Below, one piece after another: positions 26,097 to 35,948 of a DNA stretch of 64,000 nt. Origin of the DNA: Saprospiraceae bacterium. GTDB taxonomy: Bacteria; Bacteroidota; Bacteroidia; Chitinophagales; Saprospiraceae. The notes under the pieces were generated by a model, which saw only the letters and a program-made list of their open reading frames with translations, ran no database searches and was not told the origin of the DNA. Every line of letters starts with the position of its first letter. The first letter of the stretch is position 1. The stretch covers positions 744,001 to 808,000 of the forward strand of contig JADJRO010000001.1 in the NCBI GenBank assembly GCA_016712145.1, read 5' to 3'. The position numbers and the translations under genes are program-made.

Positions 26097-27414
26097 TTAA
26101 AATTCTGGTATGGCAATTAAATCATAGGCATCTGCCTTTATAATTCGTGCATTTACAAAATCTCCTATTCTCAAATAATTCATGCTTGGAGTTTCAAATA
26201 AAACATCATTGTCAACTTCAGGACTATCAAACTCGGTTCTGCCAAAATAATAATTATTTTCCTTTTTATCAATTAAAACTTTATAAACCTGGTTCAACTT
26301 CATTTGATTTAACTCATAGCTAATAGCCTCTTGGATCGCCATGAGCTCAGCAGCCCGGGCTTCTTTGATTTCTGGGCTGACGAGATCCCCTAATTGATAT
26401 GCACTGGTATCTTCTTCCTGAGAATATTGAAACACACCCATTCGCTCAAATTTTGCAAACCGGACAAATTCACATAGTTCTTGAAAAATAGCATCCGTTT
26501 CTCCAGGAAACCCTACCAGAAATGTAGTTCGAAAATGAATACCCGGAATTTTTTCTCTAATTGTCTGTACCAATTGAATCGTTTCTTCTTTTGAAATTTG
26601 ACGCTTCATGGTGCTTAAAATCGGATCGGAAATATGTTGAAGAGGCAAATCAATATAGTTACAAATTTTAGGCTCATCCCGAATGACATCCAGAATTTCC
26701 AATGGAAATTTAGAAGGATAAGCGTAATGTAATCGAATCCACTCAATGCCATCTATAGCTGCCAATTTTTGAAGCAATTCATTCAATGCTCTTTTTTTAT
26801 AAAGATCCAATCCGTAATATGTCAATTCTTGAGCTATTAGAATGAGCTCTTTGACTCCATACCTTGCTAAATGCTTTGCCTGTGAAACCAAATCCTCTAT
26901 CGGCACCGAACGATGCTGACCTCTCATCAATGGAATTGCACAAAAGCTGCAGGTTCTATTACAACCTTCAGAAATTTTCAAATAGGCAAAATGTGCTGGT
27001 GTCGTGACAATTCGCTCCCCCTACCAGTTCCTTTTTATAATCAGCATTTAATTTCGCAAGCAAGCCTGGCATTTCCATGGTCCCAAAAAATGCATCCACC
27101 TCAGGAATTTCTTCCTCCAGACTGTCTTTATATCGTTGGGACAGACAACCGGTAACATACAATTTCTCCAGTTTGCCTTGCTTTTTTAAATTGGCGTATT
27201 CAAGGATGGTATTGATCGATTCTTCTTTGGCACGGTCTATAAATCCGCAGGTATTTATAACCACTGTTTGAGAGACCTCTTTGATGGGGTTATGTTCCAC
27301 CTCAAACTGGTTGTATTTAAGTTGCGTAATGAGGTTTTCTGAATCTACCCAGTTTTTTGAACAACCTAGTGTAACAATCTGTATTTTATTGGATATTTGT
27401 TTCTTGGTTTTCAA
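26097..27414 (-). CDS. rimO: ribosomal protein S12 methylthiotransferase RimO (frameshifted)
   Basis: RimO is a radical-SAM enzyme that adds a methylthio group to an aspartate of ribosomal protein S12. The N-terminal UPF0004 domain (VTLGCSKNWVDSENL, NTCGFIDRAKEESINTI, VTGCLSQRY) is followed by the radical-SAM cluster motif CNRTCSFC, AYPSKFPLEILDVI, HISDPILSTMKRQ, and a C-terminal TRAM domain. The frame breaks at the C5 run 27017-27021; removing one base joins the halves through VGERIVTTPAHFAYLKISEGC, giving 438 residues. I place the start at TTG 27414 because a TATCTTTG -7 box at 27428-27435 lies upstream. Confidence 0.9.
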
Positions 27415-27427
27415 TTTTAAATTTAGG

Positions 27428-27435
27428 CAAAGATA
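27428..27435 (-). promoter_or_regulatory. -7 box of the rimO operon promoter
   Basis: TATCTTTG on the minus strand is a perfect TAnnTTTG match. It ends 13 bases before TTG 27414, ruling out a start at 27447 and predicting a leader of roughly 7 bases. Confidence 0.55.
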
Positions 27436-27465
27436 ATAAGTTACCAAAAAATGGGTTTCCTTAAT

Positions 27466-28131
27466 ATGAAGATTCGCTTCCTTGTGGTTTTAATGACTAT
27501 TGTATTAATCCAAAAGTCTTCAATTGGGCAATATGGCTTCCATTTGGAAGCTGGAGCGGTACTTTTTTCAATTCCATCCGGAAATCAACAGTACCTGATC
27601 AAAAACACAAGCCACTTTGGCATTGGGCCGTCTTATTGGTTTCGAATAAAACCCCGAAGAATTGAATTCAATCCTGCTTTAATATTTGATTACACGAAAT
27701 CGAATGAGCTATCAAACGCCTTGAGTTTAAAAGAAATCCAATTTAAATTATCTGTTCCAATCTTGTTTTATCCAATGGATTTTGGCAATGATTGCAATTG
27801 TCCGACATTTAACAAACAAGGACAGTTTTTTAAAAAAGGGTTTCATTTTATTTTGAATCCCAATATTGCTTATAACAAACAGACTTACAAAACGGTTACT
27901 GACCCAGTTGCAAATTCAGCTTTATTGTTTTCGATTGGTATTGGAGCGGGTATTGATATTGGAATAAATCGAGCATGGACATTTAGTCCATCATTTGTTT
28001 TAAGTAAATCATTTAATGATGAATTCTTACTAAAAGACAGTGGTTTAATTGAAAAAGACTTATCCCTCAGTCGATACCAGGCAAATTTACTGCTTCGATT
28101 TCTCTGGTATCCTCGTAAAAAACGGTATTAA
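27466..28131 (+). CDS. secreted PorT-like outer-membrane beta-barrel protein, hypothetical
   Basis: The 221-residue protein (ATG 27466; an ATG at 27451 would add five residues) begins with a signal peptide (MKIRFLVVLMTIVLIQKSSIG). The rest alternates hydrophobic and polar residues in strands ending in aromatic residues, with an Arg-rich C-terminus, as in PorT/OmpW-like eight-strand barrels common in Bacteroidota. A CNC pair sits at about residue 106-112. Function cannot be assigned. It is divergent from rimO, 36 bases from its -7 box. Confidence 0.65.
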   Translation: MKIRFLVVLMTIVLIQKSSIGQYGFHLEAGAVLFSIPSGNQQYLIKNTSHFGIGPSYWFRIKPRRIEFNPALIFDYTKSNELSNALSLKEIQFKLSVPILFYPMDFGNDCNCPTFNKQGQFFKKGFHFILNPNIAYNKQTYKTVTDPVANSALLFSIGIGAGIDIGINRAWTFSPSFVLSKSFNDEFLLKDSGLIEKDLSLSRYQANLLLRFLWYPRKKRY

Positions 28132-28142
28132 TCTAAATTATT

Positions 28143-30675
28143 TTATTTAGCTTTTTTCTTGCGTTCCTTTTTTACAAACGCAGTAGGTATTTGCTCCTGA
28201 ATAATCGATTTAATATCCTCCAAAGTCATCTTAGCAGCTTGATCAGCCGTAATTCTTTGACCCTCTTTCTTTGGAAAATTGATTAATTTTTTTCCATATT
28301 TTATGTAAGGGCCCCACCTTCCGTTTTCAACGGTTATTTTATCTTCATCAAACTTAAGTATAAATCGATTTGCTTCTTTTACTTCTTTTGCGTCGATTAA
28401 AGGTTTAACATCATCCAAATTCAATTTTTCAAAATTGATTCTTTTGGAGTACGTTTACAAATATTCCATTCCATTTTACAAAGGGCCCAAACCGTCCGGT
28501 ACCTTTGGTTACTGGTAATTCCTTATAATAGCCAATAGGAGCATCTTCTTTTTGCTTTTGTTTTATAATTTCAATTGCAGTTTCTTTTGAAATTTCTAGA
28601 GGATCCAGGTTTTTGGGTATAGAAATAAATTGCTCACCAAATTTAACATAAGGGCCAAATCGACCTGAACCAATTGTCACATCTTGATTTTCGTGTTTTC
28701 CAAGATCCCTTGGTAGTTTAAAAAGCTCTAAAGCTTCTTCAAAACTTATGGTCTCCATACTTTGTCCAGGTTTGAGATTCGCAAAGACTGGTTTTTCATC
28801 TTCTTTCATCTCATCCCGATCCCCCAATTGAACCACAGGACCAAAGCGAGTCAATTGTACTAATATTTTCTTTCCAGTTGCCGGATCAATTCCTAAATCT
28901 CTTCTTCCTTTAGCGCGCTCACCCTGTTCCATAACCACATCCACATTTTTGTGAAATGGCCAATAAAAATCATCAATCATTTTAACCCAGTTTAACTTGC
29001 CATCTGCTATTTCGTCAAATTCTTGTTCGATTTCAGCAGTAAAACTGTAATTAATTACATCAGGAAAATGCAAGGCTAAATAATCACAAACGATCATCCC
29101 GATATCTGTTGGATATAAATGATTTTTTCCAGCGCCTGTAATTTCAGTCTCCTTTATTTCAATGATCTTTTTTTGTTCCAATTTGATAACCTGAAATGCT
29201 CGTTCCAATCCGGGTCTGCTTTCTTTCACAACATAACCCCGATTTTCCTCCATAATCTTACTAATAGTGGGCGCATAGGTTGAGGGTCTTCCAATACCTA
29301 ACTCTTCTAATTTTTTAACTAAGCTTGCTTCTGTATATCGAGCCGGTGGTCGTGTATATTTTTGGGTTGCTGTAATATTGAGATAATTCAAAAGATCATG
29401 CACTTTTAAAGGAGGCAGAATGGATGCATTTTCTTCATCTTCATCATCTGACGATTCAAGATATAATTTCAGAAAACCATCAAAAATCAATACTTCTCCA
29501 GTTGCTTGAAAAAAATGATCTTTCGTTTTAGAAATCGCAATATCAACCTCTGTTTTTTCAATTTCAGCAGCAGCCATTTGCGACGCCATTGCGCGTTTCC
29601 AGATTAATTCATATAATTTTTGTTGGTCGGTATCCTCTCCCGCATTTCGCAGGTCCATATAAGTCGGACGAATGGCTTCGTGTGCTTCCTGCGCAGACGC
29701 GTTTTTGGTTTTATATTGCCGCGTATGCACATATTGCTTACCAAATTGCTTCTCAATTTCTACAGCCATTTCATTTAAAGCCGTTTCACTTAAATTGGTA
29801 GAATCCGTTCGCATATATGTAATCCAACCGAATTCATATAATTTTTGAGCATTGCTCATGGTTCGGTTTACTCCAAAACCCAGTTTTCTACTTGCTTCTT
29901 GTTGTAAGGTTGATGTTGTAAATGGGGGTGCCGGATTTCGTTTAGTTGGTTTTACGGCTACTTGCGATACCACGTAATTCGAATCACTGCACAATTCTAA
30001 AAATTGCCGGGATTCTTTGGCCGTTTTAAATTTATGATTTAATACAGCCTTTATTTGTTGCTTGTTTTTTCCATCCGCACTAACGAAAAAAGCATCAATT
30101 TTAAAATAGTCCTCTGATTGAAATTCCTGAATCGATCGTTCCCGATCCACAACTAACTTTACTGCAACCGACTGAACCCGACCTGCAGAAAGTTTATTTC
30201 GTACTTTTCTCCATAATATTTCTGACAATTCAAACCCCACCAAACGATCCAATACGCGTCTGGCTTGTTGAGCATTAACCAGGTTAAGATCTACCGTCCT
30301 TGGATTCTTTACTGCCTTTTGAATGGCTTGTTTTGTGATCTCATGGAATACAATTCGATTGACTTTCTCAGGATTTAGCCCTAAAACTTCACATAAATGC
30401 CAACTAATAGCTTCCCCTTCTCGGTCTTCATCCGTTGCTAACCAAATTTCATCGACTTTGGCTGCCCAATCCTTTAAATCCTTTACTACTTTGGTCTTTT
30501 CAGGCGACACCACATAGTTTGGAGTGAATTTCTGATTGATGTCTATTCCTTTACTTCCTTTGTCAAGGTCACGAATATGGCCATAGCTGGACTTTACTTT
30601 AAAATCCTTGCCCAAATATTTTTCAATCGTTTTTGCTTTGGCGGGTGACTCTACGATTAACAGCTTACTTGCCAT
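28143..30675 (-). CDS. topA: DNA topoisomerase I (frameshifted)
   Basis: TopA relaxes negative supercoils by cutting one strand. The Toprim domain (KLLIVESPAKAKTIEKYLG, ATDEDREGEAISWHL) leads, followed by the core with the catalytic tyrosine region GWITYMRTDSTNLS, GIGRPSTYAPTI, and a C-terminal series of about four GRFGPYVK-type repeats instead of zinc ribbons. The frame breaks at about 28446-28449 with one extra base; the remaining 93 residues (NLDDVKPLIDAKEVKEANRFI... with another GRWGPYIKYG repeat) complete an 843-residue protein ending in a Lys-rich tail. Since topoisomerase I is needed for growth, I favour a consensus error. Confidence 0.94.
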
Positions 30676-30829
30676 TCAGTGCTAATTTTTCATTTAAAAT
30701 CGGGCAAAGCTATAAATTTTTGAGAACTAGGATTTTTTTTTCAATGGGAGTTCCGTGCTGAATTCATACTGAAATTAAGCTGTTTCATCACTATATGTTG
30801 CAACTAAATTCAGCATAATGACTTGATAA

Positions 30830-31336
30830 TCAATTTCTAACTGGCTTTTTCGCGATGGTATCAATTATAAATTTACTCAATTTTTTTGCGAAATCTGATT
30901 TTCTTTGAATTATATAAGTATCGATCAATTTCTGATCATCCAAAGCCTGTTTGTTCAAATGTCTATACCAACAACGGATTAACAAATCCTCCATATCATC
31001 AGGAAATGACAATCCTCTTGATTTCAAATAATAGGCCAAGCGACTCCCCTCTTCCAATCCCCAATTTATTTGCATCCATCGGCCTAAATTAAAATGCAAC
31101 TTACTAGCGATGCTGTCTTCCGGAAGCTCTAATAAGCTTTTAGCTACTTTATCATCTGTAAGCCGGTCTAATTCAAGCATAGCTTCTTCAATATTTAAGG
31201 GGATGTAAACATCATTAATCCGTTCGAGTTGAATACGAGCCTGATACATCTTTTCATACTCTTCAGGGGTATTCTGAGCAACAACATAAACACCCATGAT
31301 CATGAACAAAATCAAATTAATGCTATTTATCTTCAT
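30830..31336 (-). CDS. DUF6794-like secreted protein
   Basis: The 168-residue protein (ATG 31336; ATG 31345 adds three residues) has a signal peptide ending near VYVVAQ. Its body contains YIPLNIEEAMLELDRL, LHFNLGRWMQINWGLEEGSRLAYYLKSRGLSFPDDMEDLLIRCWYRHLN, which closely resembles the DUF6794 pattern (HFGLGxWMRNNWGLWxGSRL...HPDDM). These are uncharacterised proteins widespread in Bacteroidota. Divergent from the small membrane gene at 31408. Confidence 0.7.
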   Translation of the reverse strand: MKINSINLILFMIMGVYVVAQNTPEEYEKMYQARIQLERINDVYIPLNIEEAMLELDRLTDDKVAKSLLELPEDSIASKLHFNLGRWMQINWGLEEGSRLAYYLKSRGLSFPDDMEDLLIRCWYRHLNKQALDDQKLIDTYIIQRKSDFAKKLSKFIIDTIAKKPVRN

Positions 31337-31407
31337 ATGATTCAAGAACGTACAGCATTAAATTTTAGTTTAATTTGTCCAATCATTTGCTGTCAATTTA
31401 ACCCATT

Positions 31408-31707
31408 ATGAACTCGGGTAAAAGCTCTACGAATTTCCCTCTATTCAAAATTGGAATCGTTTTAAGCTTGACATTAAGCTGTTTATGGTTAATACAAGAC
31501 TATTTTGCCTCATTCCTTTGTTTGTTGATCCCAATGCTTGCACTTACATTGATGGCAATCAGTTTCGTCGCTGAATTTTTTGAAAAATCAAATCTTCCCA
31601 CTTGGTATTATCGCTTGATGTGGATCCTGGTACTGATCCCTCTTGCATTGCTTTTTATATTTGGTAGTATCAGCCATTTGCAATTAGACTGGACAAGGAT
31701 TCATTAA
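31408..31707 (+). CDS. small hypothetical membrane protein
   Basis: The 99-residue protein has three hydrophobic segments (about 12-30, 33-54, and 67-87) and no recognisable domain. It is preceded by a 70-base divergent intergenic region and followed by 230 bases (31708-31939) in which I see no gene or structure. The codon pattern and membrane layout look like a real gene, but nothing indicates its role. Confidence 0.5.
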   Translation: MNSGKSSTNFPLFKIGIVLSLTLSCLWLIQDYFASFLCLLIPMLALTLMAISFVAEFFEKSNLPTWYYRLMWILVLIPLALLFIFGSISHLQLDWTRIH

Positions 31708-31939
31708 ATACTTGCTTTCACTTTTAATTATGAACGCAATCCTAAATAAATCAGATTTTGCTTAAATGACAATTAAGCGTCAAACCCCTAGCCTATTCGT
31801 AGTTCCAATTCAAGGTTTAATCAGAACTAGTTTGGTGCAATGTTCATGCAAGAATCGCACAATTCGTTTCAAAGTTATAGACCTAAATCAAGGCAATGAA
31901 TTTTAAATAAAGTAGTTTGCTGTAAAATAACTGCTGTTT

Positions 31940-33288
31940 TCATTCAATAACATTGTATCGATTATTCTTTATTTCTACAATTCTAATAAAGCTGTTTTCA
32001 TAAAAATCAGGGACATCTGGTGAAGTGTTATTCGTTTTGTACACTGGTTTGATTTCAAATTCTGTTTCCAGTGGTTTGAATTGTTGTTTTAGGTTTTCAA
32101 TTTGAAATGGCAATTCTGATTTTAATAATGCTCCAATTAAATATTGGGCAACATCATACCCTTCCAAAGCATCATCTCCAGGGAATTCTCTATATTCATC
32201 AAAATACTTCCGTCTAAAATTTTTAATATCTGTTCGCGATTCATCTGTAAAATTACTTATCGACAATCTTACATTTAAGGTATTTATAAAATCAAAAATG
32301 TCTGTCTTTAATTCTGTCCATTTGGATAAGCCGTAGATATAAACCGGCTTCGTTTTCTTTTCTGCAGAAACCCTTCGCAAAAATTGGTAAATGTAATTTT
32401 CATCTTTAGAAGAAGCCATTGGCAATATAAAAACTGTTGGGCCGTCTGCCTTTAAATATTTTTCTAAAATTGGTTCAATGGATTTCGATAAATCTTCTTC
32501 TGAAATAATTTCTTCCTGAATTAAGTCTTTTCCGGTAAATCCTTCATTAAAATATTTTGCCCTGGAATCAACTTTCGACTTACTCACCAAGAAAATATTA
32601 TCTGCATTAAAATGCTTTCTGGCATGTTCATTGATTTTTTGAAAATGAGCATTCAAACCTGGTTTCAGTTGAAGATAATATTGATTTTGATCTGTAATTG
32701 TTGAGCTACTTATCCAAGGACTTACCAACATGGTTTTATTTTGTTTTGCCCAATTGGCTGCAAATTTTAACGATTCTGTTTTATATGGGCCTATTATTAA
32801 ATCCGGAGTATTTTTAACTCGTTCTTGCAGTAATTTTTCGGTGTGTTCAATTTCCCCTGAATCAAAAACATCAAGAAAGACAGGAACTTCAGATTTATTC
32901 TGAAACTCATTCAATGCCATTTTCATTCCTGCATAAAACTGTACAAATCTCAAATTGGTAGCATTGATTTTATTGACGATGGTGTCTTGTTCACTTACTT
33001 TAAATGGGATCAAAGCTAAAATATGAATGGGTTTCATCGCCTTAGAAACCTTGTTTTTGTCATCTTTCGGAAGACTGTCTACTTTATTTGTTTCCGGTTT
33101 AGATTCATGTTTTACGATATCTTCTTTCCAATAAATCGTATCAATCTTATTGGGTAGCGTTTTCCCAGGAATCTCTTTTGAACTGGTTCTTGATTAGGAG
33201 GCCGGGGTACTGAAGTTTTTTTCCTAGCCGTTCCGCAGGAAAATAACAGGGCACAACACAACCAGTTCAGTTGTTTATTCCCATTCAA
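31940..33288 (-). CDS. periplasmic-binding-protein-type lipoprotein downstream of guaA (frameshifted)
   Basis: The main part is a type 1 periplasmic-binding fold like branched-chain amino-acid receptors: ILALIPFKVSEQDT, FYAGMKMALNEFQ, PDLIIGPYKTESLKFAANWAKQNKTMLVSPW, and GYDVAQYLIGALL. The frame is broken by a missing A in the run at 33176-33179; joining restores a Lys/Asp-rich linker (TLPNKIDTIYWKED...) and an N-terminal lipobox, LLFSC. The reconstructed protein is 449 residues from TTG 33288, overlapping the guaA stop by 14 bases. In other Bacteroidota the gene after guaA often encodes a larger LysM protein with such a domain; I see no LysM here. Confidence 0.72.
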
Positions 33289-34804
33289 TCGTTGCAGGAG
33301 GCTTCGAACTAATATCATAAACAACCCGGTTTATACCTTTGACTTGATTAATAATTTCACTGGATATTTTAGCAAGTAGGGAATGTGGAATCTCAGAAAA
33401 CTCTGCTGTCATCCCATCTGTTGAATTTACAGCTCTCAATGCAATGACTCGTTCATAAGTTCGTTCATCACCCATGACCCCTACGGTATGGATTGGAAGC
33501 AGTACGGCACCTGCCTGCCATATTTTGTCATAATACCCGTGATCTTTAAGATTATTGACATAAATATGATCCGCTTGTTGGAGCAATAAGACTTTATCTT
33601 CTGTAACATCACCTATTATACGTATTCCCAATCCAGGTCCAGGAAAAGGGTGACGATTCAAAATATCTGAAGGCAATTCCAAGGCTTTACCGACTTCCCT
33701 GACTTCATCTTTAAAAAGTAGTTTTAAAGGTTCAATAATTTTTAAGTGCAAGGTATCGGGCAAACCACCAACGTTATGGTGCGATTTTATTGTAACTGAA
33801 GGACCATATACCGAAACAGATTCTATAATATCGGGATAAATTGTTCCCTGACATAACCATTTGACTTCTGGAAAATTTGAAGCCGCTTGCTGAAATACAT
33901 CAATAAATACTTTTCCGATAATCTTTCGCTTTCTCTCTGGGTCAGCTTCTCCTTTCAAAGCATCATAAAATAATTTACGGGCATCTATCCCTTTAACATC
34001 GAGACCCAGATCCTTATAAGTATGCAAAACCTGATCAAATTCATTGAAACGCAACAAGCCATTGTCTATAAAAAAACAATGCAATCGATTGCCAATCGCT
34101 TTTTTCATTATCAAGGCTGCTACAGAAGAATCGACCCCTCCGGAAAGTCCTAAAAGGACATGCTCATCTTGAACAGATTCGCGAATCTGTTGAATTGTTT
34201 CGTCTATATAAGATTTTGTTGTCCAGTTGGATTGGATACCGCATATTTTTTTAAGAAAATTACCAAGCATGACTTTACCAAATAAAGTATGCATTACCTC
34301 CGGATGAAACTGAAACGCGTATATCGGAAATTTTGACTTGGTTGCTTTTAGCGCTGCAACAGGAATGCTATCCGTCGAACCAATAATTTGAAAATTACCT
34401 GGAATGCTGGTAATTGTATCACTATGTGACATCCAAACCTGAGATTCAGGCTTTACATCATCCCAAATTGGATCTGAAATTAATTGCTTCAATTGGGCAC
34501 GTCCATATTCTCTTTTGTCAGAAACCTGAACGGAACCTCCAAGAGTCGAAGCCATTAATTGAGCACCATAACAAATGCCTAAAACAGGATATTTATTAAA
34601 CAAATCTGTAAAATCAACTGTCGGATGGTTCGAGTCTCTTACTGAGCTTGGACTTCCTGATAAGATGACTGCAGCAATGTGTTCGTCATCGGGTACAGGT
34701 TTATGGAACGGAATGATTTCACAGTAAATTTCAAGTTCACGCACACGTCGGGCAATTAGTTGTGTAACCTGTGACCCAAAATCTAAAATAATAACTTTAT
34801 CCAT
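33275..34804 (-). CDS. guaA: GMP synthase (glutamine-hydrolysing)
   Basis: GuaA aminates XMP to GMP. The 509-residue protein has an N-terminal class I glutaminase (ILDFGSQVTQLIARRVRE, nucleophile Cys in GICYGAQLMAS, FQFHPEV), the PP-loop ATP pyrophosphatase (LLGLSGGVDSSVAALI) and the C-terminal dimerisation domain ending KPPATIEWE. It is the third purine gene of the window after purB and purM. The lipoprotein gene starts within its last codons. Confidence 0.96.
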   Translation of the reverse strand: MDKVIILDFGSQVTQLIARRVRELEIYCEIIPFHKPVPDDEHIAAVILSGSPSSVRDSNHPTVDFTDLFNKYPVLGICYGAQLMASTLGGSVQVSDKREYGRAQLKQLISDPIWDDVKPESQVWMSHSDTITSIPGNFQIIGSTDSIPVAALKATKSKFPIYAFQFHPEVMHTLFGKVMLGNFLKKICGIQSNWTTKSYIDETIQQIRESVQDEHVLLGLSGGVDSSVAALIMKKAIGNRLHCFFIDNGLLRFNEFDQVLHTYKDLGLDVKGIDARKLFYDALKGEADPERKRKIIGKVFIDVFQQAASNFPEVKWLCQGTIYPDIIESVSVYGPSVTIKSHHNVGGLPDTLHLKIIEPLKLLFKDEVREVGKALELPSDILNRHPFPGPGLGIRIIGDVTEDKVLLLQQADHIYVNNLKDHGYYDKIWQAGAVLLPIHTVGVMGDERTYERVIALRAVNSTDGMTAEFSEIPHSLLAKISSEIINQVKGINRVVYDISSKPPATIEWE

Positions 34805-34841
34805 AAAGAAACCCTATGATCTTTAAAAATACCAAGTAGAA

Positions 34842-35774
34842 CTATAAATTCAAAGCTCTGCCCTCCTTGACAATCTTTCCTTCGGAATCCAATTGTTTCA
34901 ACAATTTGTCCAACACCCCATTTACAAACTCCTTCGACTTGTCTGTACTATACGTTTTTGAAAGTTCCACATATTCATTAAGTGTAACTTTTGCAGGGAT
35001 TGTTTTAAAGTTGGTCATCTCCACGACGCCCATTTTTATAAGAATCATGTCAATCAAAGCAACACGCTCAGAATCCCAGTTCTCTAAAACTGGATTTATC
35101 AATGCCTCAAGTTCCTGATCTTGTTTGTGCGTATTTTCCAATAAGAATTTTCCAAAAACTTCTACTGTGTCATCGTCCGGGATATGTTCTTCATAAATAG
35201 GACCCGATTTAGGTAATATTTTCAAAGTCTCTTTAAGGGCCCCAATAACCAATGACTTATCATCTGTCCAACCACAAAACCGGTCATCCATGATTTCATT
35301 AAAGACCTCATTTTTTCTACAAAACCGGTAAAGCTCAAGTAAAATCTCAACATGATCTTCATTAGTAGATTCACTGCTTAGGTATTTTTGATACGCCTCT
35401 TCTTTGCAAAATTCCTTGTAGATTTTTCTAAACAGATCCTCATCCAAACCTTCTCCACATTTTTCTTCCTTAAATTTCGCCTGCAACACTTTATTGTTTA
35501 CAAGGCTAGTTATCAATGGATTAGAAAATATTTTATCTGTAAAAAGTTTATCCTCATCCGTTTTAATGTGTTTGGTAATGCGGTTTTTTGAGTCTTCCGC
35601 GGCAAAGGAGCAAACTTTAATAATGCAATATAAGTTCAATAAATACAGACGAAAGGAATCCTGTATTGTAGAATAATATGCATTTACAGCATCCCTGAAG
35701 TTGAGATCTCGATCCTGGGCCAGACTATACAGTTGTTGCATCACTTTGACGCGAACATTCCTCCTACTCAGCAT
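34842..35774 (-). CDS. nusB: transcription antitermination factor NusB (long Bacteroidota form)
   Basis: NusB binds boxA RNA with S10 during rRNA transcription. The 310-residue protein is twice the E. coli length: it begins with MLSRRNVRVKVMQQLYSL and carries the canonical NusB fold in the C-terminal 140 residues (LIDMILIKMGVVEMTNFKTIPAKVTLNEYVELSKTYSTDKSKEFVNGVLDKLLKQL). The middle region is an added helical domain typical of the phylum. A TACTTTTG -7 box lies at 35800-35807. Confidence 0.93.
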   Translation of the reverse strand: MLSRRNVRVKVMQQLYSLAQDRDLNFRDAVNAYYSTIQDSFRLYLLNLYCIIKVCSFAAEDSKNRITKHIKTDEDKLFTDKIFSNPLITSLVNNKVLQAKFKEEKCGEGLDEDLFRKIYKEFCKEEAYQKYLSSESTNEDHVEILLELYRFCRKNEVFNEIMDDRFCGWTDDKSLVIGALKETLKILPKSGPIYEEHIPDDDTVEVFGKFLLENTHKQDQELEALINPVLENWDSERVALIDMILIKMGVVEMTNFKTIPAKVTLNEYVELSKTYSTDKSKEFVNGVLDKLLKQLDSEGKIVKEGRALNL

Positions 35775-35799
35775 GTAGCGTTACGGCTTTTATTTGGCA

Positions 35800-35807
35800 C
35801 AAAAGTA
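35800..35807 (-). promoter_or_regulatory. -7 box of the nusB promoter
   Basis: TACTTTTG on the minus strand, 25 bases before the nusB ATG, matches TAnnTTTG. Confidence 0.45.
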
Positions 35808-35847
35808 AGCCGATTTATGAATTAAAGAAATTAAATAAAGCTGTAAT

Positions 35848-35903
35848 TTGTTATCAGCAAGCAAAGAGCACTACCCAAATCCCAAGATTTGAACTGATAA
35901 CAA
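35848..35903. repeat. nested inverted repeat between the DoxX-type gene and nusB
   Basis: TTGTTATCAG (35848-35857) is repeated as its exact complement CTGATAACAA at 35894-35903. Inside is a second small stem, AAATC/GATTT (35877-35881 and 35886-35890), around a CCAA loop. It lies between the DoxX-type stop and the nusB promoter; it could be a terminator without a T run or a protein-binding palindrome. Confidence 0.5.
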
Positions 35904-35948
35904 GATCATTAAACAGCACGCCTGTATCTGATTTCAGCAAACCTTTAC

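Noticed and set aside
31708..31939. Possible small RNA or gene in the gap before the lipoprotein gene
   Set aside because: No promoter box with a following structure or open frame could be supported.
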